This document shows positions 15,761 to 23,320 of a stretch of DNA of 64,000 nt, piece after piece. Every line of letters starts with the position of its first letter. Position 1 is the stretch's first letter. The notes beneath the pieces are model-generated. The model was not told where the DNA came from and did not search any database. It worked only from the letters and a program-made list of their open reading frames with translations. Position numbers and translations under genes: made by a program. The stretch lies in the NCBI RefSeq assembly GCF_000208405.1, contig NC_015437.1:2349501-2413500 (forward strand), given 5' to 3'. Source of the DNA: Selenomonas sputigena ATCC 35185. GTDB taxonomy: Bacteria > Bacillota > Negativicutes > Selenomonadales > Selenomonadaceae.

Positions 15761-17458
15761 TCAACGCAGATTCTCCAATCCCAACTGCAATTCCTTCGCC
15801 GCTTCCGTCCATACCGCAAGCAACCGCATATTCTCTTTCAAATCCTGCAGCTCCTTCTGCGCTGCTTCAAGATCTGACTGCACGCTCAGGAAATCTGGCA
15901 CATAATTTTCAAACAGCGCGTCGCCCTGCAATGTAGACTGAATTTCTTGGAAAGTTTCCTCGACTCCCTGCAGCAGCGTCTCCTTCAGTTCCTTAAGCCT
16001 CGCATCCCGTTTGCTTTGCACCAGCGCGTCAACGACCAGCATCAGCAACTCCAATAAGACAGTAAGAATCGGAACGGCCTTTGCAAATTTCACAACCTGC
16101 CACGGCTTGAACTTGATAATTATGCCGATTCTCTTCAGCAAATCCCTGCCAATAAAAATCCCTTTTCTCGCAAAATCCACCATCTTCGTCGGTGGTATAT
16201 ATTTGATCCAACTCTGTGCCTGTCTTCCCAACCCCAAAAAGATATTACTCTGCACATCAGTTTCCTGCTCAAACTTCTTCTTGAAGGTTTCGATATCTTC
16301 CCTCATGCGACCAAGATGCTTTTCCATGATATGAGTCAACTGCTGTTCAAAGTGCTTTCCGATCGTATCGCCCGACCTGCCAAATTCCAAATCGATAAAT
16401 TTCTCAGCGCTTTCCAAGCTCAGTGCGTGAATCCCATCCAGCAGCCTTTGTCGATAAGCTGCGAGTTCTTCCCAGCACTCCTCTCCTGCAAGCAGCAAAT
16501 GTTTCCGCGTTTCCTGAAAGTCTGCCTCCTGACGAGACACGCTTTCCGCTAATTTTTCACGCATCTTTTCCTGTGCCTTGACGAATGTCGGCACCTCTTC
16601 GATATATCTTCCCAGTACCGCCTTGCAAACGCCAAGAGCCGCATTCGCAAAAAACTCTTCTGCCGAATGCTTCTGAAGGACACCTTCTATGGCGTCTTCC
16701 AAATCCACTATATGCGAACGCTTTTCATAGACATCTGTATGTTCCTTCCAAAAATCCATACCCCGCCTGTCAGGATCGGCGGCAATGCAGACAATGCGAA
16801 CTTTGGCTGCATCATCCGCACGAACTCCCACCAGTTCCCGCAGTTTCTCCCGCACAGCCTCCTTCTTAATCGCCGCCTGCGAAAGGAACTCCTCTTCATC
16901 GCTGAGATCAGCGACGTCATCCATCTTATTGATGACGAAGATCATCCGATCCGTTTTCTGCAAATCCTTCATGATCCAACGCAGAGTATCCTTGTGACTG
17001 TCCTTGATTGGATTCTTGCTCTCCACAACATAAAGCAGCATATGCGCTTCGGCTAGGTATCGCTTCGCGATTTCTCCCAACTGCACAACACCGTCTGACC
17101 TCTGCTTCTCCTTCGTGCCGAAAAGTCCTGGCGTATCGACGATGCGGCAGGAAATCTTCGGGTTATTCGGTTCATATATCTGAATCTCATCCGTAGACTC
17201 ATCGACTGAGATCTGCATCCCTTCCAGTTCTTCCCCAAACAAACCGGCAATCACGCTCGTTTTTCCATCGGAGAACGCGCCAACAAGTGCCAGAGATATT
17301 TTCTCCTGCCCCATGCTGCCGAGCTTATCCTCGATTTTCTGCAAATCCTCTGCGCAGTCCACATTCAGATCATGGAGTTCCTCCATCTTCTCCTGCACAG
17401 CCAGATAACGTCTCTTTGCGCATGCTTCCCAATCCGACAACCGTTCAAGCTTCTCCAT
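15761..17458 (-). CDS. Dynamin-like GTPase 2 (LeoA-like)
   Basis: 565 residues. The GTPase domain has G1 GAFSDGKTS (60-68), a G2 threonine in DEST (about 88), G3 DTPG (108-111) and G4 NKMD (about 177). A long helical stalk follows with coiled-coil-prone sequence, and a hydrophobic patch near 470-490 (AVPILTVLLELLMLVVDAL) could be the membrane-inserting paddle. Size and layout resemble LeoA of enterotoxigenic E. coli. The start overlaps the end of dynamin-like 1 by 14 nt, so the pair is coupled and may form a hetero-oligomer, as known for other bacterial dynamin pairs. Confidence 0.88.
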   Translation of the reverse strand: MEKLERLSDWEACAKRRYLAVQEKMEELHDLNVDCAEDLQKIEDKLGSMGQEKISLALVGAFSDGKTSVIAGLFGEELEGMQISVDESTDEIQIYEPNNPKISCRIVDTPGLFGTKEKQRSDGVVQLGEIAKRYLAEAHMLLYVVESKNPIKDSHKDTLRWIMKDLQKTDRMIFVINKMDDVADLSDEEEFLSQAAIKKEAVREKLRELVGVRADDAAKVRIVCIAADPDRRGMDFWKEHTDVYEKRSHIVDLEDAIEGVLQKHSAEEFFANAALGVCKAVLGRYIEEVPTFVKAQEKMREKLAESVSRQEADFQETRKHLLLAGEECWEELAAYRQRLLDGIHALSLESAEKFIDLEFGRSGDTIGKHFEQQLTHIMEKHLGRMREDIETFKKKFEQETDVQSNIFLGLGRQAQSWIKYIPPTKMVDFARKGIFIGRDLLKRIGIIIKFKPWQVVKFAKAVPILTVLLELLMLVVDALVQSKRDARLKELKETLLQGVEETFQEIQSTLQGDALFENYVPDFLSVQSDLEAAQKELQDLKENMRLLAVWTEAAKELQLGLENLR

Positions 17459-19328
17459 ACGAATATCCCCCTATCTCTTCTGCCTTGCATGCTAATTCTT
17501 CCTGCAGATGACAAGCCGCCGCCTCCACACGTTCAAAGAACCTTGCTCTGCGCTCCTCCACAAGTTCCTCAATCAAACGATACGATGCCCGTCGAACCTG
17601 CTCTCCCAAATCCACCTCATCAAACTTATCCTGCAAAGATTCCTGCAGCTTCTTTTCCAGCTTTGTCAGAAATTCATACGCTGCATTTTTCGCTTTTGCA
17701 ACGCGCTCTTCCCTGCTCATTAAATATCGCAAGAGCTTCTCGGCGACAACGAACAAACCGCCCAGAATCCACCCCGCTGGTCCAGTAAGGCCGAAGAAGG
17801 CAGCCAACACCCCGCGTATCGCCACGGCGCCCAACACAGAAAACACACCTTCGAAAATGTCGGAAAAAAGCGTGTCCTCCTTATTGAAATCTGTGGAGAG
17901 AAATCCCTCGCGCTCAGCAGATGCCTGGATTCTCGTCTCAAAATTCTGCCAAAGAAACGCCTCCACACGTCTGCCTGCTTGCCGATACTCCTCTTCCAAG
18001 ATTTTTGCAGCCTCCCGAACTCGTTTTTCCACTTTGCCTTTAATATATTCCTGCATATCCTCCTTATATCTCTCCATAAAGGATTCCGCCCGATCTTTGT
18101 CAAATTCCTCCCATTCTTCAATGTTCGCATACAGCTTTTTCGCATAATGTTCGCGAAACTTCTCTGCCACGCGCACAGGAATCAGCTCAATGCGTTCTTT
18201 GAATTTCTCATGCGCCAGATTCAGGTTTTGCAAGATTTTTCTTTCCCCAGCCTCAATCTCTCGCAATTCTCGGCAAGCGTCCTGCAAAAGTGCCAATGCA
18301 CCGACATTCTCTTCTTCCCTCTCTTTCCAACGACGAAAATGCGACTTCATCTTTCGCTTGCATTGCTCGATACGCTCTCTGGCAAATCCTCCAGCGCATG
18401 ACTTTACCAAACCTTCCACAACGCTTAACCGGCTCAACTCCTGCATCGCATCATAATCGCCTGCAAATTCCCTCGCGTATTTCTCTTGCGCCTTGCGCAG
18501 TCCATCTCTCTCCGGCACGATCTCCGTCACACCTGCCGTCCGATCATATGCTGCCGCACAAAACGCAAGCTGAGCGTTCATGCAGTATACTGCACGAAAG
18601 TTTGCTCCCAGAATATTCTTCATCACCGCTTGTGTCTGCCGCGCCGCTTCCCGTTCAGCGTCCTCATACTTTTCCTGCAAGTTTTCTTCATAAATCCCGT
18701 CCAAGGAAGTACGATTCGCCTTAGGTGCGCAATGCACGTTGCAGATTGCATAGACCAAAGCGTCCTGACGCAGATACCGCCTGATCTTCGCAACCGTCCC
18801 TCGCTCTGGCTTTTTGCCGTTCCCCACAAGGTAAATAACGACATTCGCCTCTCGAAGGCCACGCTCGATATTTGCGACAAGTGCCTTTTCCTTTCCCTCG
18901 ATACCCGGCAAATCTTCGAGCACGACCCTGTGCCCCGCTACACAAAGCTCATGTCGGACAACATCCCTTGTAAAGTCAGGACTTCCATCGCCAATAGGAG
19001 AACCCCAGCACGCATCGCTTTTTCCATCTCCCTTTGTCAAGGCTACACGCAGAGCCTCAATCAAGGTAGATTTCCCAGAATTCGTCTCTCCAAGAAATGC
19101 GATGCTGCAGGTGTCCCACGCGACGCCTTTCGGCATATTTTCTTTCTCATGCCTGAAATCTTTCCTCATCTTCTCGATCGCTTCCGTGCATTTATGCAAC
19201 AGCTCTACATCCGTAGAACTCAAAGGGCACGTCGTTGCAGAAATGCAGATTACATCCGTCTCTGCTTTTTGCAAGACTCTCTCAACGTCCTCATAGTGCT
19301 TCAGCAGCCGTTCCCGTGCGTCAGCCAT
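17445..19328 (-). CDS. Dynamin-like GTPase 1
   Basis: 627 residues. G1 is GETNSGKST (80-88) and G3 is DLPG (139-142). The G4 motif NKxD is not obvious (CNVHCAPK stands there), so base specificity may be altered. Helical stalk sequence follows. Residues about 490-535 (FEGVFSVLGAVAIRGVLAAF, then FGLTGPAGWILGGLFVVAEK) form a strong hydrophobic hairpin typical of a dynamin membrane paddle. AGAAGGGA precedes the ATG. It lies 102 nt downstream of FtsZ-like B. Expected to bind or remodel membrane with its partner; the substrate membrane is unknown. Confidence 0.88.
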   Translation of the reverse strand: MADARERLLKHYEDVERVLQKAETDVICISATTCPLSSTDVELLHKCTEAIEKMRKDFRHEKENMPKGVAWDTCSIAFLGETNSGKSTLIEALRVALTKGDGKSDACWGSPIGDGSPDFTRDVVRHELCVAGHRVVLEDLPGIEGKEKALVANIERGLREANVVIYLVGNGKKPERGTVAKIRRYLRQDALVYAICNVHCAPKANRTSLDGIYEENLQEKYEDAEREAARQTQAVMKNILGANFRAVYCMNAQLAFCAAAYDRTAGVTEIVPERDGLRKAQEKYAREFAGDYDAMQELSRLSVVEGLVKSCAGGFARERIEQCKRKMKSHFRRWKEREEENVGALALLQDACRELREIEAGERKILQNLNLAHEKFKERIELIPVRVAEKFREHYAKKLYANIEEWEEFDKDRAESFMERYKEDMQEYIKGKVEKRVREAAKILEEEYRQAGRRVEAFLWQNFETRIQASAEREGFLSTDFNKEDTLFSDIFEGVFSVLGAVAIRGVLAAFFGLTGPAGWILGGLFVVAEKLLRYLMSREERVAKAKNAAYEFLTKLEKKLQESLQDKFDEVDLGEQVRRASYRLIEELVEERRARFFERVEAAACHLQEELACKAEEIGGYSYGEA

Positions 19329-19430
19329 ATCTATCCCTTCTCTCTACATTTTCTAATCTTATGGAAATTCTACCATAAAGGTCCCCACTCCCGCAACACA
19401 TTTGTCATAGCGCTACATTCCGGACGCCGC

Positions 19431-20429
19431 TCACCCCGCATCCAGCCGCACCGCCATATTGACACGCACACCGTCAGCAAATTCCTTCTCACAATTGACG
19501 TGCAGCATCACCTCCGCTTCTTCATCCAGCGCCGCCGTCAACGCATCCACCACGTCCTGCACCTCCATCAGGGAAAATTCCCCATCCTTCCCCGTGATCA
19601 TGAGGAATACGCGCTTTGCCTCCTCCAATGCGCCGCCGCACGAGAGCACGCGTCGCACGTCTGCCATCGCAGAGCGCACGTCTCTGGCTACGCTGCTCCA
19701 TGCTCTCCACAGGTTGCACCGTCCCCATCTCCGAGGCTCGGAAAAAAATTTCTCAACTTCCTGCCAATGCAGCGCGGCGTTCGCCCCGCCTTGTATGCTG
19801 TGCAGCAGATCGCCGACGAAATCGCTTTGCCGCTTCGCCATCGCCTTGTTTCTTGCTTCTCCTATACGAGACGGAACGTCGTCGTCCATCGCTATGACGA
19901 CACTCGTATGTTGGCACAGGCTTTGAAATCGCCAATACAGTTTCGCTTCTATAAAGTCCAGCGCATTCGGGGCTATGATTTTCTCAATGAAGGGTATCGC
20001 GACCACAGCGATTGCATACGAATCCGCAGCTGCAACGGGCGCAGCATCTCTGCCAACCGATTCCGCAAAATCAGCCAGCACGAACGACGGCTTCCCTGTC
20101 TGAAAAAAGCGTTTGCGATACCTATAAAATTGCAGTACGCTTTTTGGCATCCCGCCGCCGAACGGAAGCACGACATTTTCGATGCCCGCCCATGATCCAT
20201 ACGTCGCAATCACATCGACGCCTATCGGGTAGCGATTTTGCGGATTCCGATGCAATCCCAGCCATCTGATGCCTTTGAAACCTTCTCGCAGCAAGCAGTG
20301 AACAGCTTCCCGCCCGTTATCTCCAACACCGATGATATTAGCGCCGAACTCCCGCTCCTTTTCCTTATCGCCTTCAGCACCCCTGTTATTCAGCGGCTTG
20401 GGCCGTATTCTCTCGGGAATCATAAACAT
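19431..20429 (-). CDS. Divergent FtsZ/tubulin-like protein, paralogue B
   Basis: 332 residues. T1-like loop NIIGVGDNGREAVHCLLREG at 31-50. The T4 position reads DFAESVGRDAAP (120-131), lacking the GGGTGTG signature but keeping the following AAPV. TSVVIAMDDD (175-184) matches the FtsZ segment TLIVIPND. T7 reads ALHWQEV (219-225) instead of NxDFADV. The C-terminal domain AKRVFLMITGKDGEFSLMEV (271-290) aligns well with FtsZ. The start lies 2 nt after the rtcB stop, with its ribosome-binding site inside rtcB; ATG at 20423 is an alternative. No C-terminal FtsA/ZipA-binding tail is seen. Confidence 0.78.
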   Translation of the reverse strand: MFMIPERIRPKPLNNRGAEGDKEKEREFGANIIGVGDNGREAVHCLLREGFKGIRWLGLHRNPQNRYPIGVDVIATYGSWAGIENVVLPFGGGMPKSVLQFYRYRKRFFQTGKPSFVLADFAESVGRDAAPVAAADSYAIAVVAIPFIEKIIAPNALDFIEAKLYWRFQSLCQHTSVVIAMDDDVPSRIGEARNKAMAKRQSDFVGDLLHSIQGGANAALHWQEVEKFFSEPRRWGRCNLWRAWSSVARDVRSAMADVRRVLSCGGALEEAKRVFLMITGKDGEFSLMEVQDVVDALTAALDEEAEVMLHVNCEKEFADGVRVNMAVRLDAG

Positions 20430-20431
20430 CT

Positions 20432-21673
20432 TTATTCCATCTCCTCCACCGCCCCCTTCGGGCCTCCTGCCTTGAAATTATAAACCGGCTTCAGAACCTC
20501 GATGACGTCGACGGAATCGCGGATCACGTCGATGATGTCAGCGAGTGACTTGTAGGCCATCGGTGCTTCATCGAGCGTGCCTTCGCCGATGCTCGTCGTG
20601 TAGACGCCCGCCATTTCCTTTTGGAATTCTTCGAGCGTGAAGCGCTCGCGTGCCGTCGTCCTTGACATGAGCCGACCTGCGCCGTGCGGGCCGGAGTAGT
20701 TCCACTCGGGATCGCCGCGGCCGACGGCGAGGATGCTGCCGTCGCGCATGTTGATCGGGATGAGGACGCGCTCGCCCTGGTGAGCGGCGATAGCGCCCTT
20801 GCGAAGGATCATTTCCTTCGTGTCGATATAGTTGTGCACCGTATGGAACGCTTCGCTCGGCGTGACGCCGATGTGCTCAAGCAATTTCTCGGCGATCTTC
20901 TCGCGGTTCAATCTTGCGAAGCGCTGGCAGATCTCGATGTCGTGCAGGTAGTCATCGAGATACTTGCCGAAGAGAAAGGCGAGGTCGGGCGGCACGCTCA
21001 TCTTCGTCGGGCGGAAGTTCCGATGCAGCTCCTTGATCGCTTCCTGCAGCTCGGCGCGGCGTCCTTCCGCCTTGTAGCGGCGGATCATCTCGTCGCGTGC
21101 CGCAAAGAGCGCCGCCTTGCCGTGCGCGAGATCGATGGCGAGGGACTGATAGATTTCGGCGACCTGCGTGCCGAGACTGCGGCTGCCCGTGTGAATGACG
21201 AGGTAGTTCGTACCATCCGCAGCGCGGTCGATCTCGATGAAGTGGTTGCCGCCGCCGAGCGTGCCGAGTGCCTTGGCGATACGCTTGACGTTCTTGAGAT
21301 CGCGGTAGCAGCGAAGCTCCGTGAAGTCGAACTTCGCTTGCCGCCCCTCCCACAGCTGTCTGCCCGACGGGATGATGTGCGCCGCCTCGTCGACCTTGGC
21401 GAGGTCGAGTTCCTTCTTTCCGAGGTTTACCGTATACATGCCGCAGCCGATGTCGACGCCGACGAGGTTCGGCACGACCTTGTCCCTCACCGTCATCGTC
21501 GTGCCGATCGTGCAGCCCTTGCCCCAGTGAACATCGGGCATGATGCGGATCTTCGCACCCTCGGCGAACTCGTAGTCGCACATGCGCCGAATCTGCTCGA
21601 CGGCTTCGTCTTCAATGACCTTCGCATAGGCGATCGCCGTCGCGGCCTTTCCCTTGATTTCCAATCGTTCCAT
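20432..21673 (-). CDS. rtcB: RNA-splicing ligase RtcB
   Basis: 413 residues, the short bacterial form. It ligates RNA 3'-phosphate or 2',3'-cyclic phosphate to 5'-OH using GTP and Mn2+, acting in RNA repair. Motifs: DVHWGKGCTIG (about 47), VGVDIGCGM, GGGNHFIEID, HTGSRSLG and SGPHGAGRLMSR, which carries the His that is guanylylated. AGGAGG precedes the ATG. No archease or RtcA is adjacent. Its 2-nt spacing to FtsZ-like B makes them one operon, which is an unusual partner for RtcB. Confidence 0.95.
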   Translation of the reverse strand: MERLEIKGKAATAIAYAKVIEDEAVEQIRRMCDYEFAEGAKIRIMPDVHWGKGCTIGTTMTVRDKVVPNLVGVDIGCGMYTVNLGKKELDLAKVDEAAHIIPSGRQLWEGRQAKFDFTELRCYRDLKNVKRIAKALGTLGGGNHFIEIDRAADGTNYLVIHTGSRSLGTQVAEIYQSLAIDLAHGKAALFAARDEMIRRYKAEGRRAELQEAIKELHRNFRPTKMSVPPDLAFLFGKYLDDYLHDIEICQRFARLNREKIAEKLLEHIGVTPSEAFHTVHNYIDTKEMILRKGAIAAHQGERVLIPINMRDGSILAVGRGDPEWNYSGPHGAGRLMSRTTARERFTLEEFQKEMAGVYTTSIGEGTLDEAPMAYKSLADIIDVIRDSVDVIEVLKPVYNFKAGGPKGAVEEME

Positions 21674-21717
21674 CGTATTGCCTCCTCCGCTTCTTGATAT
21701 TTCGAGATTTCGATATG

Positions 21718-21746
21718 CCAGCCCGACAGGTTGCCCGTCGGGCTGA
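21718..21746. promoter_or_regulatory. Hairpin in the rtcB leader
   Basis: CAGCCCGAC and GTCGGGCTG form a 9-bp stem around an 8-nt loop, between the Cys-rich small gene and rtcB. It has no T-run on either side, so it is more likely an RNA-processing or stability element than a terminator. Confidence 0.45.
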
Positions 21747-21769
21747 CGACATTTCCCGGAAACTGTCCT

Positions 21770-21979
21770 TCACTTCGTACGCTTCACGCACGTTTCCCCG
21801 CCGTCTCCGCGACGCCGCGAGCGCCTGCCAAAGACGCGCGAGCCACAAAACGACGGGCGAATCCCCGTCATGCGGCATGCGGGGCACGGGCTTACGACGC
21901 AGCGCACAACGCCCAGGCGATACAGGCAGTCCCCGCACGGCGGGGATGCGAAGCCGCGAATCCTCTGTAAAACATCCAT
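21770..21979 (-). CDS. Small cysteine-rich protein, possible zinc ribbon
   Basis: 69 residues from an ATG with GGGAGGTG 6-7 nt upstream. The N-terminal half has CGDC and CPAC pairs (PPCGDCLYRLGVVRC, SPCPACRMTG), a plausible four-cysteine metal site, followed by a basic tail. It stands just upstream of rtcB on the same strand. The support is the strong ribosome-binding site and Cys spacing; the composition could also be chance in GC-rich DNA. No family recognised. Confidence 0.45.
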   Translation of the reverse strand: MDVLQRIRGFASPPCGDCLYRLGVVRCVVSPCPACRMTGIRPSFCGSRVFGRRSRRRGDGGETCVKRTK

Positions 21980-22037
21980 CAAAGGCACCTCCCATAAGTG
22001 TGCAGTCATTCACGCTTATCCCTTTTTCTGCTCCCAT

Positions 22038-22138
22038 TATACCAAGTCGCTTCGCTCCGAGGTCGCCTGCCATGCGACATCAGCCAATTCCTTGCTTTCA
22101 TTATAGCAAGAGGCATGGACAGATTTTGTCCATGCCTC
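22038..22138. repeat. Short interspersed repeat, copy R4 (left flank of the zeta module)
   Basis: About 101 bp from TATACCAAGTCGCTTCGCTC to the end of the GGCATGGAC...GTCCATGCC hairpin. It is nearly identical to R5 at 23198; I see two differences. Confidence 0.9.
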
Positions 22139-22183
22139 AACATAGTTCGTATGAAAGTTTTCATAAATCCGTGCGCAAAGGAT

Positions 22184-22780
22184 TCACGGATTCAAGTTTT
22201 TGTACTCCATATTCTCAATTCCTGTTAAAAGCCGAATATCTTCCACATGCCAATCATCACATTCATCATAAAAAAACGCATCCTTGCGTTTCTTGAAAAT
22301 ACGAAAGGCCTCTTCCTCAGAATTGTCGTATATATGGCATATATCGCTGACGTTGACAATTTGGGGCACAAGTTTCATCGCTCGCCAAAAACGCTCGTAT
22401 ATCTTATCTTCAGGGACATCATGCCCTCCAGACATCACCCGTGTTTTGACGCGGTAAACATTGATTCGCGGATCAGCGGTAAGGACATAATAACAGCGAA
22501 CGAAATACCCTGCCACTCTTGCTCTGCACAGTAAGTCCAGATTCCGATTCGTGGATAGCACTGTTTCAAAACAAAAATCTCGTTTTTCCTGCAGGCAGTC
22601 TTCTCTTTGTCCTTCCGCAATCTGTGCCGCCTCAAGATCGCTGCATTTGATGTTCTTCTTAATTTCATCCGCATTGATATAGTCCATCCGCGGTCGAAGA
22701 ATTTCCACAAAGGTACTTTTTCCCGAGCCGTTCGGACCGGCAAACACTACGATCTCAGGCTTCTTCTCCCCAGTCACCAT
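22184..22780 (-). CDS. Zeta-toxin-family kinase (probable toxin of a TA pair)
   Basis: 198 residues. P-loop GPNGSGKST (15-23), then NADEI (36-40) and an Arg-rich lid region (RVKTRVMSGGHDVPEDKIYERFWRA). This matches the short chromosomal zeta/PezT-like kinases that phosphorylate UDP-GlcNAc or a related sugar nucleotide. AAGGGG precedes the ATG. The start overlaps the upstream small gene by 26 nt, the usual antitoxin-toxin layout. The module is flanked by the near-identical repeats R4 and R5. Toxicity and target are inferred from the family. Confidence 0.85.
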   Translation of the reverse strand: MVTGEKKPEIVVFAGPNGSGKSTFVEILRPRMDYINADEIKKNIKCSDLEAAQIAEGQREDCLQEKRDFCFETVLSTNRNLDLLCRARVAGYFVRCYYVLTADPRINVYRVKTRVMSGGHDVPEDKIYERFWRAMKLVPQIVNVSDICHIYDNSEEEAFRIFKKRKDAFFYDECDDWHVEDIRLLTGIENMEYKNLNP

Positions 22781-22970
22781 AACGCCCCTTCAATGCTCGT
22801 TCTGCTACAGGAACACGCTCGCCATCCGCTCTCAGTTCATAAATTTTTTGCGTTTTGCGGTCATAGACAATGCTCGGCACTCCCATCGCCTTATTCTTTT
22901 CCAACGCAATTTTCACTGCAGCACGAACGCGTCGGACAACCATATCGTCGGTAATCGGCATCTGCTCCAT
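22755..22970 (-). CDS. Probable antitoxin partner of the zeta-like kinase
   Basis: 71 residues, charged, with a helical N-terminal half (DDMVVRRVRAAVKIALEKNK) and a short beta-type segment (PSIVYDRKTQKIYELRADG). It lies directly upstream of, and overlaps, the zeta-like gene. I place it as antitoxin from position and size. Start choice is open between 22982 (GTG), 22970 and 22961. Confidence 0.7.
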   Translation of the reverse strand: MEQMPITDDMVVRRVRAAVKIALEKNKAMGVPSIVYDRKTQKIYELRADGERVPVAERALKGRYGDWGEEA

Positions 22971-23071
22971 TCCTATTCCCACCCCTCTGTAAACACCTCG
23001 TTTTCATCACTATAACATATTCCTTGCTTTCCATCAATCGTCGATGGTCGTTCCCGATTTTCATTCGATGC

Positions 23072-23077
23072 TATAAT
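23072..23077 (+). promoter_or_regulatory. Extended -10 promoter of the truncated gene at 23075
   Basis: TGC-TATAAT on the plus strand, without a clear -35. It drives toward the nuclease-like fragment. Confidence 0.4.
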
Positions 23078-23199
23078 AAAGGCAAGGAAGATGATTCCCT
23101 GCAGCAAGATGAAAATTCTTCAGACAAGCGCCCTACGCTTTACCAAAACCCGGTCTACGATCAGCATGCAAAGCGTTTGCTTGCACAAAGAGTCATCTA
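23075..23199 (+). pseudogene. N-terminal fragment, possibly of a Rpn-like PD-(D/E)XK nuclease/transposase
   Basis: The plus-strand frame reads NKGKEDDSLQQDENSSDK, then TLYQNPVYDQHAKRLLAQRVI, and ends abruptly where repeat R5 begins. The second part resembles the N-terminus of Rpn/PDDEXK_2-type recombination-promoting nucleases (AKRLL..I.LA pattern). If so, the gene has been truncated and R5 lies at the break. Assignment is from memory of the family pattern and is tentative. The rest of 22971-23320 holds only R5. Confidence 0.4.
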
Positions 23200-23298
23200 T
23201 ACCAAGTCGCTTCGCTCCGAGGTCGCCTGTCATGCGACATCAGCCAATTCCTTGCTTTCATTATAGTAAGAGGCATGGACAGATTTTGTCCATGCCTC
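23198..23298. repeat. Short interspersed repeat, copy R5 (right flank of the zeta module)
   Basis: Nearly identical to R4 over about 101 bp; same orientation. It adjoins the truncated nuclease-like fragment. Confidence 0.9.
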
Positions 23299-23320
23299 TT
23301 ACTATTTTCTCTGCTTTTCC

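Noticed and set aside
22038-23298. R4 and R5 as attL/attR of an integrated element
   Set aside because: No integrase or recombinase lies between them, and three further copies of the repeat occur elsewhere in the island.
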